A stretch of DNA of 9,416 bases from contig PMIQ01000080.1 of the NCBI GenBank assembly GCA_003157175.1, forward strand, positions 1,150 to 10,565, read 5' to 3'. The notes beneath the pieces were generated by a model. It was given only the letters and a program-made list of their open reading frames with translations. It did not search any database and was not told where the DNA came from. This DNA is from Chloroflexota bacterium. GTDB taxonomy: Bacteria; Chloroflexota; Limnocylindria; Limnocylindrales; CSP1-4. Below, piece by piece: positions 1 to 5,786 of the stretch (the stretch's first letter is position 1; each line of letters starts with the position of its first letter). The translations under genes were made by a program, and so were the position numbers.

Positions 1-1
1 G

Positions 2-541
2 TCCGCGCGCCCCCGCTCGCGCCAGGCGGTGCTGGGCGGAGTGGCCGCCTTGCTAGCCCTGGGGATAGCGTTTCTGTCATTCCCGCAGGGAGGCGTCGAA
101 CCCGCGCTGGCCCGGGCGGGCCGGGAGACTGCCGAGATCCGCGAGGCGGAACCGTACCTCGCCCCGATCGTCGCCGGCGCCTTCGGCGACACCATGACCG
201 TCGGTGGCGTCGCCTACCCGGTGGCCGATCCGGTCGGGTGCCGCGTGTTCGTGCCGCGCTGGGGGCTGCCCCTCATCTCCGTGGACACAGGCGCTCCCAC
301 GCCGGTGCTCGGCGATTCGTGGCTCGCCTTCCGGGACGGCGACTACTCGGTGCTGAGCCCGGGCCAGTGGATCCTGCACGTCGCCGCGGACGACGACGGA
401 GCCGGCGGCATCTACGCGCCCTTCGAGCACTCGGTGCCGACGTCGCTCACGCGGAAAGGCGGCGTGGCGCTGACCCTCGTGCCGGTCTTCGTCGACGAGC
501 AGGCCGGGGTCTGGCTGCTGCGGGTCGACGCCGCCGGCTGA
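2..541 (+). CDS. Hypothetical membrane-anchored or secreted protein (5' end outside window)
   Basis: I do not recognise a family. The frame is open to the first base of the window, so the gene probably starts upstream. The first internal candidate is GTG at 29. The visible N-terminus is basic (RPRSRQ) and is followed by one hydrophobic helix (VAALLALGIAFLSF), the pattern of a signal anchor or of the last membrane helix of a larger protein. About 140 residues follow with no further membrane segment. They include YPVADPVGCRVFVPRWG and a C-terminal part rich in beta-type sequence (VALTLVPVFVDE, GVWLLRV), so an extracytoplasmic beta-rich domain is likely. Only one Cys is visible in the soluble part. 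The TGA stop lies 9 bp from the stop of the convergent SDR gene. Coding is supported by the sustained frame, high third-position GC and a normal protein composition. The opposing 117-aa frame looks like a shadow. Function is unknown. Confidence 0.6.
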   Translation, partial: SARPRSRQAVLGGVAALLALGIAFLSFPQGGVEPALARAGRETAEIREAEPYLAPIVAGAFGDTMTVGGVAYPVADPVGCRVFVPRWGLPLISVDTGAPTPVLGDSWLAFRDGDYSVLSPGQWILHVAADDDGAGGIYAPFEHSVPTSLTRKGGVALTLVPVFVDEQAGVWLLRVDAAG

Positions 542-553
542 CCGACCGGGTCA
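539..553. other. Small inverted repeat holding both convergent stop codons
   Basis: TGACCGACCGGGTCA has arms TGACC and GGTCA around a 5-nt centre. The left TGA is the stop of the plus-strand hypothetical gene, and the right TCA is the complement of the stop of the minus-strand SDR gene. A 5-bp stem without a T-tract is weak as an intrinsic terminator. The symmetry may simply come from two TGA stops facing each other. Confidence 0.35.
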
Positions 554-1465
554 GCGGCCGCCGGTCATCAATTCGACGCTGGATCGGAGGTCGTGAACCG
601 GCTGCCAGCCGAGGATCCGCCGCGCGAGGGCGATGTCGGCGACTTGCCAGGGGACATCCGACGAGCGGGGCGATCCCGCCGCGCCTTCCGCGATCTCGCC
701 GGCGAAGCCAACTGCCCGGGCCAGCGCCTCGACCAGCTCGCGAGCGGTATGGCCCATCCCCGAGGCCACGTTGACCAGGGTGGCGTCGAGGCTCGGGACG
801 CGACAGGCGGCGACGACGGCCGCGGCGATGTCACGCACGTCGACGAAGTCCCGCACCGACCCCAGAGGGCCGAGCTCGATGCGCGACGCCGAGGCCGCCA
901 CGGCCTCGGACAGGCGTCGCTGGGCCGTGCCCGGAAGGGAGTTCTCCGGCATCGCAGGGCCCAGGGCATTGAAGACCCGCAGCACGACCGCCTCGCGGCC
1001 CCGGTCCGCCGCGGCCAGGACGATCTGGGTCGCGGCCAGCTTGGCGATGCCGTACGGGCTGACCGGTCTCGCGCAGGCGGACTCGGTCACGGGCTCGCCG
1101 ACCTGACCGGGTCCGTATTCGGCGGCGGAACCGAAATGGATCAGCCTCGTGGCGAGGCCGGACTTGTCCAGGGCCTCCGCGATTCGTGCCGTGACCAGGA
1201 CGTTGAGCCGGATCAGGTCGGCGGTCGAGCCCGCGCTGGCGCCGGTGCAATTGACGATGGTGTCCGGCCTGGCCGCCCGCAGCTCGGCCACCAGGCGGGC
1301 GGCGTCGCCGGCCAGCAGATCGAGGTCGAGCCAGCGCCGTTCGAGGCCCGGCAGGGGAGTGCCCAGGCCCGCGCCCACGATCTCGACATCGGGCTGGGCG
1401 CCCAGCGCGGCCGCGACGTGGCTCCCGATGAAGCCATTGGCGCCCAGGACGAGGACGAGCGGCAC
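551..1465 (-). CDS. NAD(P)-dependent SDR sugar-nucleotide reductase/epimerase (RMD-like)
   Basis: A 304-residue extended short-chain dehydrogenase, probably cytoplasmic, acting on a nucleotide-linked sugar. It starts at the N-terminal beta strand with the Rossmann loop GANGFIG (residues 8-14). GSAAEYG (112-118) supplies the catalytic Ser/Thr region, and YGIAK (138-142) gives the Tyr and Lys of the active site. RDFVDVRD (205-212) and the end segment ARRILGWQP are typical of NDP-sugar epimerases and dehydratases. FNALGP (165-170) and NVASGMGHTARELVEAL resemble GDP-4-keto-6-deoxymannose reductases (RMD) more than GalE. The start is GTG at 1465, directly abutting the TGA of the nucleotidyltransferase, so translation is probably coupled. 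As the third gene after a 4,6-dehydratase and a nucleotidyltransferase, it is a good candidate for reducing or epimerising the 4-keto intermediate. Family is certain; substrate and exact reaction are inferred, and a 3,5- or 4-epimerase is an alternative. Confidence 0.85.
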   Translation of the reverse strand: MPLVLVLGANGFIGSHVAAALGAQPDVEIVGAGLGTPLPGLERRWLDLDLLAGDAARLVAELRAARPDTIVNCTGASAGSTADLIRLNVLVTARIAEALDKSGLATRLIHFGSAAEYGPGQVGEPVTESACARPVSPYGIAKLAATQIVLAAADRGREAVVLRVFNALGPAMPENSLPGTAQRRLSEAVAASASRIELGPLGSVRDFVDVRDIAAAVVAACRVPSLDATLVNVASGMGHTARELVEALARAVGFAGEIAEGAAGSPRSSDVPWQVADIALARRILGWQPVHDLRSSVELMTGGR

Positions 1466-2188
1466 TCAGGACCCCGGCAGCAGATGAGATCTGAGTCGAA
1501 CGAACTCCGAGTTGGCGCGGTCGTAGTCCTCGGGACGTCCGATGTCGAGCCAGTAGCCGTCGAACCGATACGAGGCCGGGTTGCGTCCGGCCGCCAGGAG
1601 GTCGATGACCAGCCGATCGAAGCCCAGCGGCTCGCCTGCCGGATAGCCGGCGAGTGCCGATCGAGAGACCGCATACACACCCATGCTGACTTCGTAGTCG
1701 AGCTTGGGCTTCTCGACGAAGCCGACCACCCTGCCCGCCTCGACCGTCAGCACGCCGAAATCGATGTCGACCTGGCGGTGATACGTGGCGATGGTGAGCG
1801 GGACAGCGGAGGCGGCATGGGCCTCCAGAAGTGCCGCGAAGCTCAGATCCGTGAGGATGTCGCCGTTGAGGACGAGGAACTGCTCCGGCAGCTTGTCGAG
1901 AAGCGCGACCACCGGTCCCATGGTGCTGAGCGGCTTGTCCTCGGTGGCGTAATCCACCTCGAGGCCCCACTGCTCGCCGCTGCCGACGTATGCTCGGATC
2001 AGCTCGCCCAGGTGACCGATGGCGATGGTTACCCGCCGGAAGTCGTCTCGGGCAAGCTGGCGCAGGACGATCTCGATGATGGCGCACTCGTCGCCGATCG
2101 GGACCAGCGGCTTGGGGATGCTGGTCGTGTACGGACGGAGGCGGGTGCCCTTTCCGCCTGCCAGCAGGACGGCGTGTCGAACGCTCAT
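1466..2188 (-). CDS. Sugar-1-phosphate nucleotidyltransferase (NDP-sugar pyrophosphorylase)
   Basis: A 240-residue enzyme joining a sugar 1-phosphate to an NTP, releasing pyrophosphate and an NDP-sugar. The nucleotide-binding signature [11 protein letters not shown] is at residues 9-19, PKPLVPIG at 25-32 and NGD at 108-110 (Asp110, metal site). FVEKP (157-161) and [12 protein letters not shown] (211-222, second metal Asp215) complete the catalytic core. The length equals the catalytic domain only, with no left-handed beta-helix or acyltransferase/CBS extension, unlike GlmU or long ManC forms. The sequence looks closer to mannose-1-phosphate or hexosamine-1-phosphate guanylyltransferases than to RmlA, but base and sugar specificity cannot be read from the motifs. 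ATG at 2188 lies 7 bp after the dehydratase stop with no clear Shine-Dalgarno sequence, which favours coupled re-initiation. It would feed the dehydratase encoded just upstream. Confidence 0.9.
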   Translation of the reverse strand: MSVRHAVLLAGGKGTRLRPYTTSIPKPLVPIGDECAIIEIVLRQLARDDFRRVTIAIGHLGELIRAYVGSGEQWGLEVDYATEDKPLSTMGPVVALLDKLPEQFLVLNGDILTDLSFAALLEAHAASAVPLTIATYHRQVDIDFGVLTVEAGRVVGFVEKPKLDYEVSMGVYAVSRSALAGYPAGEPLGFDRLVIDLLAAGRNPASYRFDGYWLDIGRPEDYDRANSEFVRLRSHLLPGS

Positions 2189-2195
2189 CGGGCGC

Positions 2196-3191
2196 TCATA
2201 CCGTGTACGCGTTCCACTTGTAGCGCGCCAGGTTCTCCGGCTGCGAGAACCACGCGGCGGTCTTGGCCAGCCCCTCGGCGAGGCTCACGGTCGGTTTCCA
2301 GCCGGTCGCCGCTGTGAGCCGCGAGCTGTCGCACACGAGGCGCATCACTTCGGAGCCGGCCGGCCGAAGACGTTCGGCTTCTTCGGCGACTGTGACCTCG
2401 TAGCCGGCCGCGGCCGCGATCGTCTTCACCAGATCGCCGATGGAGATCTCGACCCCGGTGCCGGCATTGAGGGTTCGACCGACGACTGCTTCGGCCGGCG
2501 CGTCGGCGACGGCCATGAACGCCCGGGCCGTGTCCTCGACGAAGGTGAAGTCGCGCGTCGGTCGGAGGTCGCCGAGTCGGATCTCGCGCTGGCCCGCGGC
2601 CAGCTGGGACAGGATCGTCGGGATGACGGCGCGGCTCGACTGGCGCGGGCCGTAGGTGTTGAACGGCCGAAGAGTCGCCACCGGAATGCCGAACGAGAGG
2701 TGGTAGCTCTCGGCCATCTTGTCCGCGCCGATCTTCGAGGCCGAGTAGGGCGACTGGCCTTGGAGCGGGTGATCCTCCGATATCGGAACGCTGCGCGCCG
2801 TCCCGTAGACCTCGCTCGTCGAGGTGTGGACGACGCGGGGCGTGGCCAGCTGGCGGGCCGCCTCGAGCACGTTGAGAGTGCCGAGGACGTTCGTCTCCAC
2901 GTAGGAGCGGGGCGAGCGATACGAGTATGGGATCGCGATCAGGGCGGCCAGGTGGTAGACGACATCGGCGCCTTCGACGAGCTCGCGCACCGAGGCGACG
3001 TCGCGGACGTCACCCAGGTGAACCTCCACGGACTCGAGGACGTCGGCGGGCAGCGACTCCAGCCAGCCCCATGAGTTGAACGAGTTGTAGAGGACCATGG
3101 CCCGGACTCGAGTGCCGCGCCTGACGAGCGCCTCGACCAGGTGGGATCCGATGAAGCCTTCGCTTCCGGTTACGGCCGCGACCGCTGACAG
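2196..3191 (-). CDS. LegB-type NDP-sugar 4,6-dehydratase, CTG start proposed
   Basis: An extended SDR of the kind that oxidises C4 and removes water from C5/C6 of an NDP-hexose(amine), giving a 4-keto-6-deoxy sugar. [22 protein letters not shown] and [17 protein letters not shown] match the LegB/GDP-mannose-4,6-dehydratase-like group. With the CTG start the protein has 331 residues, the usual size. [10 protein letters not shown] (8-17) is the NAD-binding loop, TSTSEVYG (123-130) the active-site Thr/Ser region, and YSASK (149-153) the catalytic Tyr/Lys; TRDF is at 212-215. The first ATG in frame (3098) would delete the whole first beta strand and the glycine motif, so it cannot be the functional start. 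No ATG, GTG or TTG lies between the preceding in-frame stop (3212-3210) and 3098. CTG at 3191 has a strong ribosome binding site. An ATG at 3213 lies in another frame and would need a frameshift. First gene of the three-gene operon. No LegC-type aminotransferase is present in the window. Confidence 0.85.
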   Translation of the reverse strand: MSAVAAVTGSEGFIGSHLVEALVRRGTRVRAMVLYNSFNSWGWLESLPADVLESVEVHLGDVRDVASVRELVEGADVVYHLAALIAIPYSYRSPRSYVETNVLGTLNVLEAARQLATPRVVHTSTSEVYGTARSVPISEDHPLQGQSPYSASKIGADKMAESYHLSFGIPVATLRPFNTYGPRQSSRAVIPTILSQLAAGQREIRLGDLRPTRDFTFVEDTARAFMAVADAPAEAVVGRTLNAGTGVEISIGDLVKTIAAAAGYEVTVAEEAERLRPAGSEVMRLVCDSSRLTAATGWKPTVSLAEGLAKTAAWFSQPENLARYKWNAYTV

Positions 3192-3198
3192 CGTCTGG

Positions 3199-3207
3199 CT
3201 CCTTCCT
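3199..3207 (-). promoter_or_regulatory. Shine-Dalgarno supporting the CTG start of the dehydratase
   Basis: On the minus strand AGGAAGGAG is followed by the 7-nt spacer CCAGACG and then CTG (3191-3189). AAGGAG at this distance is near-ideal. An ACG codon immediately before the CTG is the only other near-cognate candidate, but its spacing is 4 nt. This site decides the start of the LegB-type gene. Confidence 0.6.
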
Positions 3208-3227
3208 GTTCATCGAAGACGCCCCGA

Positions 3228-3233
3228 ATGGTA
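3228..3233 (-). promoter_or_regulatory. Possible -10 box for the minus-strand nucleotide-sugar operon
   Basis: TACCAT on the minus strand matches four of six bases of TATAAT. It would place a transcript start near 3221, about 30 nt before the CTG start. No convincing -35 box is visible at 16-18 bp. Weak evidence, offered because the divergent gap (3192-3299) should hold the promoter of this operon. Confidence 0.25.
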
Positions 3234-3299
3234 CCCGATCGGCAATGCCGGCTGGCCCGCGGGGGAGGCCGGCGGTCCGTGCCCGGGTTCGATCTTCGG

Positions 3300-3305
3300 T
3301 ACAAT
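3300..3305 (+). promoter_or_regulatory. -10 element of a leaderless promoter upstream of glycosyltransferase A
   Basis: TACAAT is five-of-six to TATAAT and AT-rich in very GC-rich surroundings. It is followed after 8 nt by ATG (3314). With a standard start point 7 nt beyond the hexamer, transcription would begin 2 nt before the ATG, giving a leaderless or nearly leaderless message. No clear -35 is seen. TACAATCGCCCGCGATG (3300-3316) recurs exactly at 5773-5789 before the paralogous transferase, and I found no other TACAAT in the window. Confidence 0.6.
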
Positions 3306-3313
3306 CGCCCGCG

Positions 3314-3457
3314 ATGCCCGCACCCCAGATCGAGGCCGCCGAGCGCGATGGCCGGAGCCCGAGTCGCCCGTGCCACGCGGAGAGCGGCAATTCCCCGAGT
3401 TCGACAGCGCGGTTGCGTCAAACGCTGTACGCGGTCGCCAAAGAGGTCGTCTTGTGA
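3314..3457 (+). CDS. 47-aa small ORF coupled to glycosyltransferase A
   Basis: Starts at the ATG placed 8 nt after the TACAAT box and encodes 47 residues. The first two thirds are polar and low-complexity, rich in Pro, Ser, Arg and Glu. The end RLRQTLYAVAKEVVL could form an amphipathic helix. Its TGA overlaps the GTG of glycosyltransferase A (GTGA at 3454-3457), and its last codons contain that gene's ribosome binding site. In the paralogous locus the equivalent ATG opens the transferase frame directly, giving a 44-residue N-terminal extension of similar polar composition. The small frame may therefore be a coupling leader, a real small protein, or the detached N-terminus of transferase A after a frameshift. 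No family recognised. Confidence 0.45.
   Translation: MPAPQIEAAERDGRSPSRPCHAESGNSPSSTARLRQTLYAVAKEVVL
3441..3446 (+). promoter_or_regulatory. Shine-Dalgarno deciding the GTG start of glycosyltransferase A
   Basis: AAGAGG followed by 7 nt and GTG (3454). It lies inside the last codons of the 47-codon frame. It supports a start at 3454 rather than the ATG at 3097 that opens the same frame but runs antisense through the dehydratase gene. Confidence 0.6.
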
Positions 3458-4635
3458 GTTCGGGCGTGTCTCCTGAGGCAGAGGTGGTCGATCGACTGAG
3501 GCTCGCTTTCCTCGGCGACGTCAACAGCGCGCACCTGCGGCGCTGGGTGACCTTCTTCGCGGAACGCGGCCACCACGTGGTTCTCCTGGTCGGCACGAAC
3601 CAGTCGATACTGCCCGGCTTGCCGGCTTCCATCACGGTGGAGCGGTTCAGACCGTTCAGCGCTCGCGGCCGTTTTCCGCCCGCAAGCTTCGTTCGTGCGA
3701 GGTGGTCCGTCCGCCGAGCCATGGCGCGCTGTCGCCCGGACATCGTGAATGCCCACTTCATGAATCCCCACGGGTGGCACGCCTGGATGTCCGGTCGTCA
3801 CCCCTACGTCGTCACTCTGTGGGGCTCCGACGTCTTCATCGCGCCGCGGCTGCATCGAGTGGTGGCCCGGTTGGGGCGCATCACGCTTCGAGCGGCGGAT
3901 ATGGTCATGGTCAACTCCGAGGCCCTTCGGCGCGGCGCGGTCGAGATCGGAGCGCCACCCGAGAGAATCGAGATGGTCCAGTGGGGTGTCGACCTGACCC
4001 GATTCACGCCCGGCCCGGACCCCGTCGAGCTCAGGGCCCGGCTCGGGCTCAACGGTCGTCGTGTGGTCTTCTCACCGCGGGCCATCGCTCCGCTGTACCG
4101 CCAGGGGATCGTCGTCCAGGCGCTGGCTCAGCTGCCATCGGATGTAACGGTGGTGATGCTGCGTCACCGCTCCGATGCGGCCATGGTCGCGGCCGTCGAG
4201 GCCCAGGCGGAGTCGCTCGGTCTCGCCGATCGCCTGGTCGTCGTATCGGACGTCGAGGACGCGGAAATGCCCGCTTTCCTGCGCCTCGCGGACGTCGTGG
4301 TCTCCATTCCGGCCTCGGATTCGACCTCGGCCTCGATCCTCGAGGCGCTGGCTTGCGGCTGCCAGATCGTGGCTGCCGACCTGATCAGCGTTCGGGAATG
4401 GCTGGGGGAGCTGGAGCCTCGGTCGCTCGTGCCGGTGGATGACGTGGACGCTACCGCCGCGGCCATCGCCCGGGCACTGGGCCGCGGCGCGGCGGAGCGC
4501 GCCGCGCTTGGCAGGCGAGCCCGGGAGATCGTCGAAGAGCGGGCGGATCAGGCCAAATGCCTGGGGCGAGTGGAAACGTTGTACCTGACCCTGGCCGGGC
4601 GCAGCCAGACCGCCCATGGCCCGGACCGGTCGTGA
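3454..4635 (+). CDS. GT4-type glycosyltransferase A
   Basis: A 393-residue GT-B fold retaining glycosyltransferase that moves a sugar from an NDP donor to a growing glycan, probably at the inner face of the membrane. LRLAFLGDVNSAHLRRWV (15-32) opens the N-terminal domain, and HPYVVTLWGSDVFI (116-129) and DMVMVNSEAL (149-158) are typical acceptor-domain segments. GVDLTRFTPG (178-187) marks the domain junction and SPRAIAPLYR (207-216) the donor domain. The usual E-x7-E reads D289-x7-E297 (SIPASDSTSASILEAL). No signal peptide or membrane helix is seen. The start is GTG 3454 with an AAGAGG site; extending to ATG 3097 would add over 100 residues that read as antisense of the dehydratase. Closest relative in the window is glycosyltransferase B. 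Donor and acceptor unknown; the neighbouring 4,6-dehydratase suggests a 6-deoxysugar donor, by inference only. Confidence 0.9.
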   Translation: MSSGVSPEAEVVDRLRLAFLGDVNSAHLRRWVTFFAERGHHVVLLVGTNQSILPGLPASITVERFRPFSARGRFPPASFVRARWSVRRAMARCRPDIVNAHFMNPHGWHAWMSGRHPYVVTLWGSDVFIAPRLHRVVARLGRITLRAADMVMVNSEALRRGAVEIGAPPERIEMVQWGVDLTRFTPGPDPVELRARLGLNGRRVVFSPRAIAPLYRQGIVVQALAQLPSDVTVVMLRHRSDAAMVAAVEAQAESLGLADRLVVVSDVEDAEMPAFLRLADVVVSIPASDSTSASILEALACGCQIVAADLISVREWLGELEPRSLVPVDDVDATAAAIARALGRGAAERAALGRRAREIVEERADQAKCLGRVETLYLTLAGRSQTAHGPDRS

Positions 4636-4647
4636 TTTCGAGACACC

Positions 4648-4669
4648 CGTCCGTGCGATCGCGCGGACG
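4648..4669. terminator. Hairpin between convergent genes, possible bidirectional terminator
   Basis: CGTCCG (4648-4653) and CGGACG (4664-4669) pair, and the inner bases extend the stem to about 9 bp (one G-U pair) around a GATC loop. It sits alone in the 40-bp gap between the stop of glycosyltransferase A and the stop of the convergent epimerase. Neither side has a T-run, so intrinsic termination would be inefficient by E. coli rules. Confidence 0.45.
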
Positions 4670-4675
4670 TGGGAT

Positions 4676-5632
4676 CTAGCCCTTCCTCGCGACCTCTGAG
4701 GCCACGAGGGCAGTCAGCCCCTCGTCCAACGTCAGGCTGGGTTTCCAGCCGAGCAGTCGCGCGGCGAGCGAAGAGTCGCCCACCGAGCGCTTGATGTCGC
4801 CCGGTCGAGCCTCCGTGTGGACGATCCCGGGGGCCGGCGCGAACTTTCCGGCGATCGCGGCGGCGAGCTCGTTGACTGTCGTGGGCAGCCCGGTGCAGAC
4901 GTTGACCACGGGCGCCGCCACGGCGGCGGACCGCTCCGCCAGGAGCAGCGACGCGACGATGTCGTCTACGTGAACGAAGTCGCGGGTCTGCTCTCCGTCG
5001 CCGAAGACGGTGATCGGACCGCCCGCGCGGGCCTGCGCCACGAACCGGCTGATCACCCCGGAGTAGGGGGAGTCGGGAGCCTGTCCAGGACCGAAGACGT
5101 TGAAGAAGCGCAGCCCGAACGACCGCAACCCGAAGAGCGACCCGGCGACGCCGGCGTGCATCTCCGAGCTCATCTTGTCCACGCCGTAAGGCCCGAGCGG
5201 TCGGGTCGCGGCGGTCTCCTCGATCCGCTGGCCCGGCCCCAGCGGCAGATCGCCGTACACCGCGGCCGACGAGGCATACACAAAGCCAGCGTCTGGAGCT
5301 TCGTCGCGAATCGCTTCCATCACGGCCACGGAGCCGCCGCTGTTCGTCATGTGGCTGGCCAGCCAGCGCTCGTTCGATCGAGTGATCGAGGCGACCGCGG
5401 CCAGGTGAAACACGACGCCGGCGCCGACCACTCCGGGCCTGATGAAATCCGGATCGGCCACGTCTCCCCGGCGGAACTCCACTCCTGACGGAACGCGCGA
5501 CCTGTCGCCGCTGGAGAGGTCGTCGAGAACCCGTACCCGCCGTCCAGCGGCTACCAGGCGGCCCACCAGATGGCTTCCGATGAAGCCGCAGCCACCCGTG
5601 ACGACAACGACCGGATCGTCCGAGAATGCCAA
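4676..5632 (-). CDS. NAD-dependent UDP-sugar 4-epimerase-like SDR, TTG start
   Basis: A 318-residue extended SDR, probably interconverting the C4 configuration of a UDP-hexose or UDP-N-acetylhexosamine. TGGCGFIGSH (12-21) is the NAD loop, with VLDDLSSG (35-42) after the second strand. SSAAVYG (121-127) and YGVDK (149-153) carry the catalytic residues. RFFNVFGPGQAPDSPYSGVISRF (175-197 region) resembles the GalE/WbpP substrate-binding stretch, and FGDGEQTRDFVHVDD is diagnostic of UDP-sugar epimerases. The start is TTG at 5632, backed by GGAGG with an 8-nt spacer; no ATG lies nearby. Residues 97-100 read NSGG where family members often have NVxGT, a minor variation. It is transcribed alone, diverging from glycosyltransferase B and converging on A. 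A UDP-glucuronate decarboxylase or dehydratase role is less likely from these motifs. Substrate not determined. Confidence 0.85.
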   Translation of the reverse strand: MAFSDDPVVVVTGGCGFIGSHLVGRLVAAGRRVRVLDDLSSGDRSRVPSGVEFRRGDVADPDFIRPGVVGAGVVFHLAAVASITRSNERWLASHMTNSGGSVAVMEAIRDEAPDAGFVYASSAAVYGDLPLGPGQRIEETAATRPLGPYGVDKMSSEMHAGVAGSLFGLRSFGLRFFNVFGPGQAPDSPYSGVISRFVAQARAGGPITVFGDGEQTRDFVHVDDIVASLLLAERSAAVAAPVVNVCTGLPTTVNELAAAIAGKFAPAPGIVHTEARPGDIKRSVGDSSLAARLLGWKPSLTLDEGLTALVASEVARKG

Positions 5633-5640
5633 GGACCGTT

Positions 5641-5645
5641 CCTCC
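5641..5645 (-). promoter_or_regulatory. Shine-Dalgarno supporting the TTG start of the epimerase
   Basis: On the minus strand GGAGG is followed by AACGGTCC (8 nt) and TTG (5632-5630). This supports a TTG start just ahead of the Rossmann strand. Confidence 0.6.
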
Positions 5646-5727
5646 GGGGGCCTGCCCGTCAGGCGTTCGAGCGGGCATTCGAGCCTGCGTGGAGTCTACG
5701 GGCATCGCGGCCGGCGCGTGAGTCGTG

Positions 5728-5743
5728 GTCCGGCGGGCCGGAC
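5728..5743. promoter_or_regulatory. Perfect inverted repeat, candidate operator upstream of glycosyltransferase B
   Basis: GTCCGGCGGGCCGGAC consists of 7-bp arms around GG. It lies in the divergent gap between the epimerase and glycosyltransferase B, centred about 40 bp upstream of the TACAAT box. The geometry fits a dimeric regulator site, but in such GC-rich DNA a chance palindrome is possible. Confidence 0.35.
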
Positions 5744-5746
5744 GCG

Positions 5747-5764
5747 GGCGGGCGATGGCCCGCC
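5747..5764. promoter_or_regulatory. Second perfect inverted repeat next to the leaderless promoter
   Basis: GGCGGGCGATGGCCCGCC has 7-bp arms around GATG. It ends 8 bp before TACAAT, so it covers the place where a -35 box would be. It could be an operator blocking RNA polymerase, or a terminator-like stem for transcripts arriving from upstream. No T-run follows it. Confidence 0.35.
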
Positions 5765-5772
5765 GCCTCGGC

Positions 5773-5778
5773 TACAAT
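5773..5778 (+). promoter_or_regulatory. -10 element of a leaderless promoter of glycosyltransferase B
   Basis: TACAAT with ATG 8 nt downstream (5787). The 17 nt from the hexamer through the ATG are identical to 3300-3316. No Shine-Dalgarno precedes the ATG, which agrees with leaderless translation. No -35 match is seen; a 7-bp inverted repeat occupies that region instead. Confidence 0.6.
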
Positions 5779-5786
5779 CGCCCGCG

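Noticed and set aside
593..2317. 574-codon plus-strand open frame antisense to the SDR and nucleotidyltransferase genes
   Set aside because: It has no recognisable domain, is highly charged and Gly/Arg/Asp-rich, and lies exactly over two genes with complete catalytic motifs. Long antisense frames are expected in GC-rich coding DNA.
2196..3098. Dehydratase starting at ATG 3098
   Set aside because: It removes the first beta strand and the GSEGFIG nucleotide-binding loop, which are present in frame just upstream.
3097..3453. ATG at 3097 as start of glycosyltransferase A
   Set aside because: It would add about 119 residues overlapping the 5' part of the dehydratase antisense, with no family counterpart. 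GTG 3454 has a good ribosome binding site and fits the family length.
5666..5684. Two TTCGAGC repeats 12 bp apart in the divergent gap before the epimerase
   Set aside because: Only two 7-mers with no third copy or clear promoter relation; chance is likely at this composition.
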